A stretch of DNA of 55,538 bases from Nocardia carnea (GTDB lineage: Bacteria > Actinomycetota > Actinomycetes > Mycobacteriales > Mycobacteriaceae), in assembly GCF_029869215.1 (NCBI RefSeq), contig NZ_JARWPM010000399.1, positions 1-55,538 of the forward strand. Reading direction: 5' to 3'. A model generated the notes under the pieces. The model did no database searches. It saw nothing but the letters and a program-made list of their open reading frames with translations, and was not told the DNA's origin. Numbering within the stretch: the first letter of the stretch is position 1; the number at the start of each line of letters is the position of its first letter. This document shows positions 43,510 to 51,854 of this stretch, in pieces. A program made the translations under genes and the position numbers.

Positions 43510-44358
43510 TCAGTGGCCCGACCCCAGGACCACCTCGGCGAACCGGTCCAGCCGGTGCAGCGCCGCATCGTGCGGGAGGACGGGAACGATGCCCAGCAAC
43601 GTGCGGTGAATACCCAACCTCGCGAGGCTTTCCAAGTCGCGAGGTTGTGGATCGAAGAGTGTCGCGATCACCGGCACCGGGGGCCGGCCGTGGCGGTCGG
43701 CCAGTGCGTGGAGTTCCCGGACACCTTTCGCGAGTTCGTCGAGCGGGATACCCACCGGTGCCAGCCAGCCGTCGGCGTGGTCGAGGATACGTTCGTGGGT
43801 GGACGGCCCCCAGCCGCCGAGCCACACCGGTGGACGCGGTTGCTGCACCGGTTTCGGCCACGAATACAGCGGATCGAAATCGACGAATTCACCGTGGAAT
43901 TCGGCCTTTTCTTGGGCCCAGATGGTGCTCATCGCCACCAGCCGTTCCCGCTGCAGCGCCACGCGGGTGCGGGGGTCGGTGCCGTGGTTGCGCAACTCCT
44001 CACGCAGCCAGCCGACGCCCACGCCCAGCTCGAAACGCCCGCCCGAGGCCAGATCCAGGCTCGCCACCTCTTTGGCCAGGATGATCGGATCGCGCTGGAC
44101 GGCCAGGGCCACGGCCGTGCCGATACGGAGCCGCCGGGTCGCGGCAGCGGCGAACGAGAGCGTGACGAACGGGTCGAGGTTGCGATAGTAGTCACGCGGA
44201 ATCTCACCGCCACCGGGATACGGCGTGTCCACGGTGACCGGGATATGCGTGTGCTCGGCAACGAACAGCGATTCGAAGCCGCGGTCTTCCACCGCGCGGG
44301 CAAGGTCGGCCGGGCCGATACTTTCGTCGGTCACGCCGGTGAAGATTCCGATTTGCAT
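43510..44358 (-). CDS. LLM class F420-dependent oxidoreductase
   Basis: A 282-residue luciferase-like TIM barrel. Blocks: FESLFVAEHTHIPV near 29, TLSFAAAATRRLRIGTAVAL near 67, DLASGGRFELGVGVGWLREE near 100-120 and RPPVWLGGWGPSTHERIL near 170. The family uses F420 or FMN; substrate unknown. Upstream of its ATG lies a strong 26-base dyad (44373-44398) of MerR type, followed by the remains of a MerR gene. It was therefore probably MerR-controlled. Confidence 0.9.
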   Translation of the reverse strand: MQIGIFTGVTDESIGPADLARAVEDRGFESLFVAEHTHIPVTVDTPYPGGGEIPRDYYRNLDPFVTLSFAAAATRRLRIGTAVALAVQRDPIILAKEVASLDLASGGRFELGVGVGWLREELRNHGTDPRTRVALQRERLVAMSTIWAQEKAEFHGEFVDFDPLYSWPKPVQQPRPPVWLGGWGPSTHERILDHADGWLAPVGIPLDELAKGVRELHALADRHGRPPVPVIATLFDPQPRDLESLARLGIHRTLLGIVPVLPHDAALHRLDRFAEVVLGSGH

Positions 44359-44372
44359 GCGGCTACGGTAAA

Positions 44373-44398
44373 CCTTGACATCAATGTCAATGTCAAGG
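44373..44398. promoter_or_regulatory. MerR-type operator beside a decayed MerR gene
   Basis: CCTTGACAT and ATGTCAAGG are perfect 9-bp arms with an 8-base spacer; a nested TGACAT-CA-ATGTCA dyad lies inside. A TTGACA -35-like hexamer is embedded in each direction, as in MerR-regulated promoters. Confidence 0.65.
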
Positions 44399-44412
44399 TC
44401 GAGGTGAGTGGA

Positions 44413-44583
44413 ATGCAGATCGGCGAACCGGCCCGGCGCACCGGCAGCCGCACCAAGTCGCTTCCGGAACAGCGGCCACGGACACTACGGCCGCAACATG
44501 CCACGACCACCCGCGGAAGGATGGAATATCCTTCCGCGGAAGGTTTCTCGTCGGCTCACCGCTCCGTAGACTCGCCACAATGA
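44413..44583 (+). pseudogene. decayed MerR family regulator remnant
   Basis: The frame from ATG 44413 begins MQIGEPARRTGSRTKSL, which aligns with the first helix-turn-helix of MerR proteins. The expected RYYEEQG and the rest of the DNA-binding and effector domains are missing. What follows (PEQRPRTLRPQ) keeps scattered matches in the right order, as after several small deletions. Only 56 codons remain, ending at the Ddn-like gene start. The intact MerR-type operator just upstream supports decay in place. Confidence 0.6.
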
Positions 44584-44993
44584 CGAGCACCGGCAAGCCA
44601 CTACCGAGCTACTTTCCCGCGTGGCTCGACCGGTGGGGCGCACGGCTGCTGAATCCCGGGATGCGGCGGGTTGCGCCGTGGCTTCCGGGGTACGCCGTCG
44701 TCGAGCACACCGGCCGCCGGACCGGCCGGCCTTACCTGACTCCGGTCACCGTGTTCCGCAAGGGCCGGGTGATGGCGGTGGTCCTGTTCCACGGCGAGAC
44801 CGACTGGGCGCGCAATGTCCTCGCCGCGGGAGGTGCGTCGCTGCGCTACCACCGGACGACGATCGCCGTGGGCGATCCCCGTATCATGCGTCCGCACCAG
44901 ACTTGCGCGGACGTGCCGCGTATCGCACGGCTCGGCAACCGGCTGGCCGGGGTTCTCGTCGTCGATATCGAAAGACCGACCGTCCCGGCATGA
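44580..44993 (+). CDS. nitroreductase/quinone reductase family (Ddn-like) protein
   Basis: A 137-residue split-barrel flavoprotein. The signature is YAVVEHTGRRTGRPYLTPV near 40-58, with GETDWARNVLAAGG near 72 in the F420-binding region. Known relatives (mycobacterial Ddn) reduce quinones and nitroimidazoles with F420H2. The start ATG 44580 overlaps the MerR remnant stop (ATGA). A small membrane-protein gene on the other strand ends 10 bases after its stop. Confidence 0.88.
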   Translation: MTSTGKPLPSYFPAWLDRWGARLLNPGMRRVAPWLPGYAVVEHTGRRTGRPYLTPVTVFRKGRVMAVVLFHGETDWARNVLAAGGASLRYHRTTIAVGDPRIMRPHQTCADVPRIARLGNRLAGVLVVDIERPTVPA

Positions 44994-45003
44994 AGGTGGC
45001 GGC

Positions 45004-45309
45004 CTATCCCGCCCGCCGGTCGATACGAACACCGAAACGCGCGGCGAGGACACCGAGCAGCGCACCCGCCGCCGTGGGCGCCAGCAGCAGGCCCGCCCAC
45101 AACCAGCGTGTCGGCCACATCTTCCACGCCATCTCGCCGAACATCTCGTCCGAATCCCGGTCGTAGCTCGCCCAATAGCAGCTGACCGTATTCGGTCCGA
45201 GCCACCACCACACCGCGGTCATGCCCACTGCCGCCAGACCGCACAGCACACCGACAAAGGTCGTGGCGAATACGGTGCTGCGCATCGCCGACCGGCTGTC
45301 TGCACTCAT
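45004..45309 (-). CDS. small two-helix membrane protein
   Basis: A 101-residue protein. Helix 1 is VFATTFVGVLCGLAAVGMTAV, helix 2 is LWAGLLLAPTAAGALLGVLA, and the loop between is acidic and aromatic (YWASYDRDSDEMFGEMAWKMW). ATG 45309 has AAAGGGA 3 bases upstream. No family is recognised. It is convergent with the Ddn-like gene. Confidence 0.65.
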   Translation of the reverse strand: MSADSRSAMRSTVFATTFVGVLCGLAAVGMTAVWWWLGPNTVSCYWASYDRDSDEMFGEMAWKMWPTRWLWAGLLLAPTAAGALLGVLAARFGVRIDRRAG

Positions 45310-45456
45310 GAATCCCTTTCCGACGACCGCGGCGTGCGAGCGATACCCGCCGGCCGCTGCTGCGGAGGGGTCAGGTATCGGAACCACGGTCCGCAGATAC
45401 ATCGCGCTGCCGTGGGCTGTGTTTCAGCTCGCCCCGCCACCGCGCTCCCCCGGCTC

Positions 45457-46410
45457 TCAACGCCAGTCGTCGATGACGTAGACATCCGCACGGCTGTAGC
45501 CGGATTCGTTGGGCCGGTGCATGGCCACGCCCTGCAACCCGGTGCGATACCCGCGCTCGATCATGCGTCCGTAGGCGTCGGCGCGGGCCAGATTCATCCC
45601 GGCATCGACCCGCTGGAGCCCGCGATCGGCGGCGAGTTGCTCACAGGCGTCGAGGAGCCGTTCGAAGCGGTCCGCGGCGGCGCGCCCTGGGCGGACGGCT
45701 CCGAATTTCACGTAACAGACCCCGGCTCCCGCCTCGGAACCCGCCCCGAGGTGGCAGACGGCGAAACCGTCGAGGCCGGTATCGCCCTCGAGCAGTACGG
45801 TGTCGCCGATTGCCTGCTGCTGTACGGATTCGATCTCGCTTTCGAGATCCAATCCCTCGTACACGCTGTCGGTCAGTGCCCGGCACGACCGTAGGTACTC
45901 GGGGCGTTGCGCGGCCGTGAGCGTCGCGTAGGTCGGCGGCGGCATCGTGGACGGTCCGGTCACGGGTTTACCCATCACGGCCGTGAGAAAGCGTGGCCAG
46001 AAGCCGTACCGGCGATACAGCTCCAGATGCTTCGGGCTGTGCGCGAAGGTGAAGAGACCCGTATGCGTGGTGTTCCAGCTCGCGAACCGGTCCATAACCG
46101 GTTCCATCAATCGCCGGCCCACGCCCCGGTCCCACAGCTCCGGGCGCACCGTCAGCGGGCCGAAATATCCGACGCTGCCCCAATGCGCGGCGAAATTCGA
46201 CCCGGCGAGCCGGCCGTCCGCGACAGCCGCGAAAGCGGCGTCCGGGTCCGCTGCCCAGCGGGTGCGGACCAGCTCGGCCGATCCGAAGGTGGTACGGGGA
46301 TCGGGCAGGCCGAGGAATGTACCGAAGGCGACGCGGAAGATTTCGTCGGCCGCGTCGAGGTCGTGCCGGACCAGCGGACGTACCGAGACTGCTCCCGTCG
46401 ACGAACCCAT
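45457..46410 (-). CDS. GNAT family N-acetyltransferase
   Basis: A 317-residue protein. The first GNAT domain (1-155) has the acetyl-CoA motif RPELWDRGVGRRLMEPVM near 97-114. The C-terminal part (about 170-317) resembles a second, degenerate GNAT-like domain (QRVDAGMNLARADAYGRMIE). Substrate unknown. ATG 46410 is set by AAAGGAGG 5 bases upstream. The 228 bases between its start and the PPOX gene end hold no gene. Confidence 0.88.
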   Translation of the reverse strand: MGSSTGAVSVRPLVRHDLDAADEIFRVAFGTFLGLPDPRTTFGSAELVRTRWAADPDAAFAAVADGRLAGSNFAAHWGSVGYFGPLTVRPELWDRGVGRRLMEPVMDRFASWNTTHTGLFTFAHSPKHLELYRRYGFWPRFLTAVMGKPVTGPSTMPPPTYATLTAAQRPEYLRSCRALTDSVYEGLDLESEIESVQQQAIGDTVLLEGDTGLDGFAVCHLGAGSEAGAGVCYVKFGAVRPGRAAADRFERLLDACEQLAADRGLQRVDAGMNLARADAYGRMIERGYRTGLQGVAMHRPNESGYSRADVYVIDDWR

Positions 46411-46638
46411 GTCTGCCTCCTTTCGCCGTGCCAGTGCCATCCCACCACGCGGCACACGCGCCGGGCGGTATCGACGCACCCGCCGCGGCCGGTCGTCATT
46501 CGTCGCCGGACTCGTCACTCATGCCACCCGAGTCCTCGATGGCTTCGTATCCGCCGGCCCGCTGCAGCCGAGTTGCGGCGCCGGCCACGCCCGCGGGATC
46601 GGTGCCCGGTCACGCAGGCGGTCGCCGGCCGGAACCCG

Positions 46639-47037
46639 CTATCCGACGCCGCGACCGGTGAAGTCGAAGGATCCCCCGTCGATGCCCCACGAGATGATCC
46701 GCTCGGGGTGGATCCGGATGATCGCGCGTTCCTGGGGCGGGAACGGCGGTTCCTCGTCGTCGAGTGCCTGGGCCGTACCGCGTACCTCGATACCGCGAAT
46801 CACATAGGGCTCCACGGACACCTGCTGGTCGATTACGAACGACACCCGGCTGCCCGCCTCGATATTGCGGTATTTCCGGCTGCCACGCATCCGCATACCC
46901 CCGATATCGATCGTGCCGTCGGCGTTCACTCGATAGTTGGTCGGGTTGTTCTGCACGACCCCATCGGGCGACACCGTGGCCAGCCGGCCGATGCCGGCTT
47001 CGGCGAGGAACTGCTGTTCGTTGCTGGTGAAGGTCAT
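46639..47037 (-). CDS. PPOX-class F420-dependent oxidoreductase
   Basis: A 132-residue split-barrel protein. Blocks: FLAEAGIGRLATVSPDGV near 10, NPTNYRVNADGTIDIGGMRM near 31, and SRKYRNIEAGSRVSFVIDQ. These match the F420-binding subgroup of pyridoxamine-phosphate-oxidase-like proteins. Substrate unknown. It is divergent from the LLM monooxygenase at 47320; the 280-base gap holds two copies of a 14-base dyad that may control both. Confidence 0.88.
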   Translation of the reverse strand: MTFTSNEQQFLAEAGIGRLATVSPDGVVQNNPTNYRVNADGTIDIGGMRMRGSRKYRNIEAGSRVSFVIDQQVSVEPYVIRGIEVRGTAQALDDEEPPFPPQERAIIRIHPERIISWGIDGGSFDFTGRGVG

Positions 47038-47094
47038 TTCGGCTACTCCTCGGCGCTCCGGCCGGAGGCAGTGTGTGTTTCTCCGGCTCTGGTT

Positions 47095-47108
47095 TCTAGC
47101 ATCGCTAG
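47095..47108. promoter_or_regulatory. TCTAGCATCGCTAG operator, copy 1
   Basis: CTAGC-ATC-GCTAG is a perfect 5-bp-arm dyad, identical to a copy 50 bases away. It lies 58 bases upstream of the PPOX start. Confidence 0.6.
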
Positions 47109-47144
47109 CAACTAGAGCGACAGTAACATCACCTCGCTACCTTG

Positions 47145-47158
47145 TCTAGCATCGCTAG
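47145..47158. promoter_or_regulatory. TCTAGCATCGCTAG operator, copy 2
   Basis: An identical second copy in the same orientation, 50 bases (about five helix turns) from the first, so the sites would lie on one face of the DNA. Confidence 0.6.
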
Positions 47159-47319
47159 TTCTCCGGCCGCCGGCCGGGAAGTCGTGCTCGAATCAGCCAG
47201 CGGTACATACCGGGAGACAGCCGCAGGGGTACGCGCCGGAGCCCTCTCCCCGGGCGAAGGCTCACCCGGCACCACGAGGGCACCGACCCTCGGAGTGAGT
47301 TCGACGAAGGAGGCTCCCG

Positions 47320-48618
47320 ATGGCGGAGCGACGTTATCTGCACCTGAACCTGGTGGCCAACGACATCAACCTGCACCAGGGCGCCTACCGATACGAACAA
47401 GCCCACGGCGTTCCCGAGCGCAGCACCTTCGAGCGTTTGCTCGAATACGGCAGATTCGGCGACGAAGGCCTGTTCACTGCCCTGTTCGTCGGCGATATCC
47501 CCGGCCTGCCGAGCTCCCCGGCCTTCGACGGCGGGCCGGCCGAACCCATCACCGCGCTCACCGCGATCTCCCAGCACACCCGCCACGTCGGCCTGATCGC
47601 GACAGCGTCGACAACGTTCTACGACCCCTACAACCTGGCCCGGCTACTCGCCTCGCTGGACCAGGTCTCCGACGGCCGCGCCGGCTACAACGCCGTCACC
47701 TCGGTGATCGATCGTTTCGCTCAGAACTACAGCCTGCAAGACCATCTCTCCCGCGAAGAGCGCTATCACCGCGCCGACGAATTCCTCCAGGTCCTGCGAG
47801 CCCTGTGGGACAACCGATCCCTACGCCGCGCCCCCGACGGCCGCCCCCGCTTCCACGCCGACCCGATCAACCACGACGGCCCGCTGTTCCAGATCACCGG
47901 ACCGCTCAACGTCGCGCCCAGCCGGCAGGGTCGCCCGCTGATCGCCCAGGCCGGCGGCTCGGGACCGGGCATCGAGGTCGCCGCCAAACACGCCGAGATG
48001 GTGTTCACCAACTCCGCCACCCGCGCGAGCGCCGCCGCCTACCACCGGGCACTCGACAAAGCCCTCATCGAGGAAGGCCGGCCACCCGGCACCGTCCCCG
48101 CCATTCCCGGCCTCATCCCCTATCTCGGCCGAACCACCGCGGAAGCCCAGGAGAAACTGCGCGAACTCGACAGCTACGTCGACTGGGCACCCCTCGCACC
48201 GGCCGCATTGGGACAGTTCGGCCTCGACGTTCCCCTCGGCGATATCGACGACCCGTTCCCCACCCACCTGCTACCGCGCCCCGAAGACGTCGAGCAGACG
48301 ATCAAGAGCACCTTCGGCAATTACGTCGGCCTCTACAACTGGGCCCAGGAGCATTCCGGCGTCACCGTCCGCGACGTCGTAGCCCAGGCAGTCGGCCGCG
48401 GCGGCGCCACCCACCGCAAATTCATCGGCACCTACGACGACCTCGTCGACGATTTCGCGGCCTGGCACGAGGACGGCACCATCGGCGGCTTCAACCTCAT
48501 GTTCGCCACCGGCTCCACAGCCATCCGCGAATTCATCGACGAAGTAGTCCCCCGCCTCATCGACCGCGGAATCTACCCCAGCACCCCCACCGACCTCCCC
48601 CTTCGCCAACGCTTCTGA
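47320..48618 (+). CDS. LLM class flavin-dependent monooxygenase (NtaA/SnaA/DszA type)
   Basis: A 432-residue two-component-type monooxygenase. Blocks: LHLNLVANDINLHQGAYR near 5, PITALTAISQHTRHVGLIAT near 72, FYDPYNLARLLASLDQVSDG and GYNAVTS near 115, GRPLIAQAGGSGPGIEVAAK near 205 and GGFNLMFATG near the C-terminus. The family oxidises sulfur or nitrogen compounds using reduced FMN from a partner reductase, which is not seen nearby. ATG 47320 has AAGGAGG 6 bases upstream. Confidence 0.92.
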   Translation: MAERRYLHLNLVANDINLHQGAYRYEQAHGVPERSTFERLLEYGRFGDEGLFTALFVGDIPGLPSSPAFDGGPAEPITALTAISQHTRHVGLIATASTTFYDPYNLARLLASLDQVSDGRAGYNAVTSVIDRFAQNYSLQDHLSREERYHRADEFLQVLRALWDNRSLRRAPDGRPRFHADPINHDGPLFQITGPLNVAPSRQGRPLIAQAGGSGPGIEVAAKHAEMVFTNSATRASAAAYHRALDKALIEEGRPPGTVPAIPGLIPYLGRTTAEAQEKLRELDSYVDWAPLAPAALGQFGLDVPLGDIDDPFPTHLLPRPEDVEQTIKSTFGNYVGLYNWAQEHSGVTVRDVVAQAVGRGGATHRKFIGTYDDLVDDFAAWHEDGTIGGFNLMFATGSTAIREFIDEVVPRLIDRGIYPSTPTDLPLRQRF

Positions 48619-48831
48619 ACTCCCGTCCCGGCCGAGCACCGCCGAAGCCCAACGACCTCGCCAGGCTTTCCGCCGGACAGCATCTCGCTCGTCCTCTGCC
48701 GGTCGTCCCGTGGGTTCGGGCCACACGATCGCCGCCACCAGTACGACAAGCGGCAACCCGATCGCGACCACGAAACCCAGCGTGATCAACGCCCCTTGCT
48801 CTGCATCGACCACCGCGCGAAGGACAGCCAC
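48271..48831 (-). CDS. possible small membrane protein running antisense into the monooxygenase
   Basis: The N-terminal 80 residues look protein-like: a membrane helix (ITLGFVVAIGLPLVVLVAAIVW) followed by a charged tail. They lie downstream of, and overlap, the 101-residue gene on the same strand. The frame then continues about 350 bases antisense to the monooxygenase, where it is probably not real. Either a short gene lost its stop, or this is a coincidence. No family is recognised. Confidence 0.25.
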   Translation of the reverse strand: MAVLRAVVDAEQGALITLGFVVAIGLPLVVLVAAIVWPEPTGRPAEDERDAVRRKAWRGRWASAVLGRDGSSEALAKGEVGGGAGVDSAVDEAGDYFVDEFADGCGAGGEHEVEAADGAVLVPGREIVDEVVVGADEFAVGGAAAADCLGYDVADGDAGMLLGPVVEADVIAEGALDRLLDVFGAR

Positions 48832-49091
48832 GGTAGCACTGTCTCGACATCGGCGATGTCCATGACCCTGTTCAACTCGACCGGGCCGAGATGATGCGGG
48901 CCGGGCAAGACAACCGCGTCCACGTCAGCGGCACGAACCTGGTCGAACAGTGGGAGCACGGAGGCGAGGTCGGGCCATATCACCCGATAGCCGAGATGAC
49001 GTGCCAGGCGCCGGACCTGCGCCCGGTCCCATGACGGCGAAGTGCTGATATCCAGGTCTACGTATCCGAGTGCCGTCGGCCGATGTCGCAT
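48786..49091 (-). CDS. hypothetical protein, recombinase-N-terminus-like
   Basis: A 101-residue soluble protein: TALGYVDLDISTSPSWDRAQ, LARHLGYRVIWPDL, AADVDAVVLPGPHHLGPVEL. This pattern recalls the N-terminal catalytic fold of serine recombinases but lacks the catalytic Ser-Arg context. Such small proteins are often found next to XRE regulators in Nocardia and Rhodococcus (from memory, not checked). The upstream neighbour is such a regulator, 155 bases away. AGGGGA lies 6 bases before ATG 49091. Confidence 0.6.
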   Translation of the reverse strand: MRHRPTALGYVDLDISTSPSWDRAQVRRLARHLGYRVIWPDLASVLPLFDQVRAADVDAVVLPGPHHLGPVELNRVMDIADVETVLPWLSFARWSMQSKGR

Positions 49092-49246
49092 CAGGTGTCC
49101 CCTGTCCCTGTTCCCCTACAGTCGCTGATATGCACCCACCGCCGGGGAACACGTCGAACCCGGCGGCGGGTCCGTTTGAAAGCCTGCTGCAGGCAGGGGA
49201 TCTGACGCTATGGCACTTTCAGGGAAGCGAGCTGAGGAGTACCACG

Positions 49247-50385
49247 TCAGTACTCGAGGCGGATCAGCTCGGCCAGCTCTCGCATCTCGGGCGTGAGCGT
49301 CCGCCGTTTGGCGATGATGCGGCCCAGAATGTCTCGCGCTGCACGCTGCTCTACAAACCAGGGCCGCGCTTCCCGGGACAGCCTTTCGAGGACTTCGAAA
49401 GCCAGGTCATAGCGACGCAACTCGACCTCGGCCAGCGCAACATCCAGAAGGTGCCGGTTCCGGTTGTCGGAAGTCGGTCGCAGATCCTGCGGAATTTCCC
49501 GGGCCAAGCGCAGCGCGAGATCGGGCCGATCGTCCACAACAGCGTTTTCGACTCGTTTCATCGCGACTGTAGCCGGATCGAAAGTCGTCCAATATTGGTG
49601 ATAGGGAGCTCGTTCGGGCCGGACAGCGACCGCCGCCGCAGCCGCAAGCCGCATCATTTCGTCGGCTTCATCGGACCGGTTGTCACGGACGGCCGCCGCC
49701 GAACCACGCAGCAGCAGCCAGCCCCAGGTGGATACCTCCCGCGTCGTAGCCACCGACAACCGCGGTTCCACCCGATCGGCCCACTCCACCGCCAGGTTAC
49801 GCACCCGGTCGAATCGCCGTTCCACGATCAGAAGCCAGCACAAGGTGATCACGGCAGAGGCCGCATCCAGCACGTCTCCGGTGGATTCCGCATCCGCCAG
49901 CGACCGGTTCAAGGCAAGCCGCGCGGGCTCCGGTTGGCGCGTTTGCACCAGCACCGACCCCGCGAGTTGCAATACCCGCGAACGCAACAACGGCGCAGCG
50001 GCATTTCCCTCCCGAATCAGACGCGGCAGGATCCGGGCGAGCTTCGCGTACTCGTTGTCGTGATACAACCGCGTGGCATGGGCCAGCACGGCCTCCACAC
50101 CAGGCCCCGGCTCACCGTCCGCCGAAGCAGTGAGTGCGTCTCGCGTGGCCGCCCAAAGATTGCCGTTGCCGGTGCCCTCCGGCGGCATCGGGTCCGGACC
50201 GAGCAATTCGGTCAGCGGACGCCCGAGCGCCACAGCAAGCCGGCGCAACTATCGATCCGGGCGACGCGCTCGCCCTGCTCGAGCTTGCGAATGAGCGATA
50301 GGGACACCCCGGCCGCCTCGGCAAGCTCACGCTGAGTAAGACCGCGCCGCTTGCGGATGTTCTGGAGCCGTTCCCCGAGGTCCAT
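49247..50385 (-). pseudogene. XRE-type HTH regulator with TPR-like domain, frameshifted
   Basis: ATG 50385 begins MDLGERLQNIRKRRGLTQRE, then LAEAAGVSLSLIRKLEQGER, a clear XRE helix-turn-helix ending VARID. The rest of the protein (LRRLAVALGRPLTELLG onward, about 330 residues of helical TPR-like repeats to 49247) is in another frame. The break is near 50245-50255 and one missing base would explain it. The shifted frame ends within 15 residues. This may be a real mutation or a base-calling error. The intact form would be about 379 residues, a common actinobacterial regulator type. Confidence 0.75.
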
Positions 50386-50537
50386 AGGTACAAGGCTAAG
50401 CCCACCAGCACGCCACCGTATCGCTCGGCGGAATCCACGCCCACACGGCGTGGGGCAATATCCAGCGGCCAGGGCCGGACTGCCGAGGTCTCGACCCGCT
50501 CGATCGAACTGTCGGAAGCTGCACCGGCAAGGGTTCG

Positions 50538-51293
50538 TCAGTGTTGGCGGTAACGCTGAGACGGGTCCGCGGATTCGATCTGCCGGAGCTGAGCCGCGAT
50601 CGCCGCTTGTTCGTCGGTCTGGGTTTCGCTCGGGTGATGGATCCACCAGCCCGGTCCCCACCGCAGCACCCGGCCGTACAAGGTCAATAAGAGACCTTCC
50701 TCGAAATCGGCCGCCTGCACACGGATGTCGCGAACCAGCGGATCGGGGTCGAATCCACCGTCGAACCGGCCCTTGCCGGGCACATACCGCTGAGAAAGCT
50801 CATCCCAGCAATCGAAAAACACCCACCGCCCCCCATCGGCCGGGGCATAACACAACACGCGCTTGCCCACCAGCAAGCTCGGCACTCCAAATGCAGCCTC
50901 GACCTCACTGCGGCGCACGTCACGGATACCCACCCAGTCCCGAAGGCGGGTCAGCGGCGACCACTCCTCCGCGGTGAGCAGACGCTCGACCGGCAGATAG
51001 CCCAGGCGGTGATACACCTCGGCATAGACCGACGCCACCTCGTCCGTACAGCGGCGCCCCCCGTCGAAGATCGCCGCGAAAGGTCCGTGGACTCCCAGTT
51101 TTCCGAAGCCCCGCAGAAACTCGCGAACATGCTCGTATTCATAGTCGCGCTCGTCCAGATAGCACAGATCTCGAAGCCGTTCTCCAGCCACCGACTCCAT
51201 TTCCGGGCCGGACCGGGCGTACATCCCCGGCCGAGTAAACACCTGCTGCGCTTCTGCCAGCCAACGCTGCTTCAGCTCTTCCGATGACCGCAC
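50538..51293 (-). CDS. hypothetical protein, 251 aa
   Basis: A soluble, aromatic-rich protein. Visible blocks: AQQVFTRPGMYARSGPEMES near 14-33, YLDERDYEYEHVREFLRGFG near 45, GYLPVERLLTAEEWSPLTRL near 97 and RVLRWGPGWWIHHPSETQTD near 208. It has no signal peptide and no known catalytic motif. Codon use fits the genome. It is the first of three leftward accessory genes ending at 48786. I do not recognise a family. Confidence 0.7.
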   Translation of the reverse strand: MRSSEELKQRWLAEAQQVFTRPGMYARSGPEMESVAGERLRDLCYLDERDYEYEHVREFLRGFGKLGVHGPFAAIFDGGRRCTDEVASVYAEVYHRLGYLPVERLLTAEEWSPLTRLRDWVGIRDVRRSEVEAAFGVPSLLVGKRVLCYAPADGGRWVFFDCWDELSQRYVPGKGRFDGGFDPDPLVRDIRVQAADFEEGLLLTLYGRVLRWGPGWWIHHPSETQTDEQAAIAAQLRQIESADPSQRYRQH

Positions 51294-51608
51294 CCACCGA
51301 GCCTAGCCAGGACACCCTCATGCCCTATACCGGGCGTTTACCGCGCGTTCGCAGTGACAGATGCGCCGATCAAGTCTGTCGGCCGGCCGTCGATCGTCTT
51401 CGTATCTCGGTTCTTCCAGCAGAGCTCGCTCCCAAAGTCTTCCGCCAGCTCGCATACGTCCAGATCCATCCCCATGGTGGGGATTGCACTGGCCAAAATC
51501 CATTGCTGCCGGAGCGCTGTTCTGGATCAACGCGGCTGTCTGTATCAAGATTTCTGCTGGTAGATTGCCGTTTGTAGGGCAGGTGGGCCTCGAACCCCCG
51601 ACGGCCAT
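51294..51608. other. 315-base region without gene; contains degenerate att-like repeat
   Basis: No supported gene. Its right end (51551-51602) is a 52-base near-copy of the sequence at the 3' end of tRNA-Met. Base composition is lower in GC than the neighbours between about 51470 and 51560. Confidence 0.55.
51551..51602. repeat. att-like direct repeat, left copy (tRNA-Met 3' fragment)
   Basis: It matches 52422-52473 at 46 of 52 positions in the same orientation. It carries the T-arm core CTCGAACCC and a degenerate acceptor end but no anticodon arm, so it is not a tRNA gene. Confidence 0.7.
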
Positions 51609-51854
51609 GTGACCACAGGGACGTGGAGCGAACTCACCGCACCCGACGGCTGCTACCGCGGCGCCCGCTACCACGGCTCGATCCAGCTACTGATCGAGCT
51701 GACCGGCAGCCGGATGGCTGGGAAGTGGGTCGGGTTCGGAAAGAATTTCGAGGTGAACACCGGACCATGGGAATTGGTTTTGCAGAATGCCTCGACGTCG
51801 AAGGCGGTCATCGACGCCTACAACAAGCCTCCGGAGTCGGATATCCAGGCGTAG
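51609..51854 (+). CDS. small hypothetical protein, possibly the C-terminal remnant of a larger gene
   Basis: An 81-residue protein starting at GTG 51609, directly after the att-like repeat. Content: WSELTAPDGCYRGARYHGSI, LIELTGSRMAGKWVGFGKNF, EVNTGPWELVLQN. It looks like a beta-rich C-terminal domain. No ribosome site precedes it, which suggests the 5' part was cut off at the repeat. Its last 47 bases overlap the convergent kinase gene. The family is not identified with confidence. Confidence 0.5.
   Translation: MTTGTWSELTAPDGCYRGARYHGSIQLLIELTGSRMAGKWVGFGKNFEVNTGPWELVLQNASTSKAVIDAYNKPPESDIQA

Noticed and set aside
47142..48785. 547-residue frame over the LLM monooxygenase
   Set aside because: Pro/Arg/His-rich alternative frame of the monooxygenase, which has clear family motifs.
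51573..51602. possible second tRNA gene
   Set aside because: Only the T-arm and part of the acceptor are present; no D- or anticodon arm, so it is treated as an att-like fragment.
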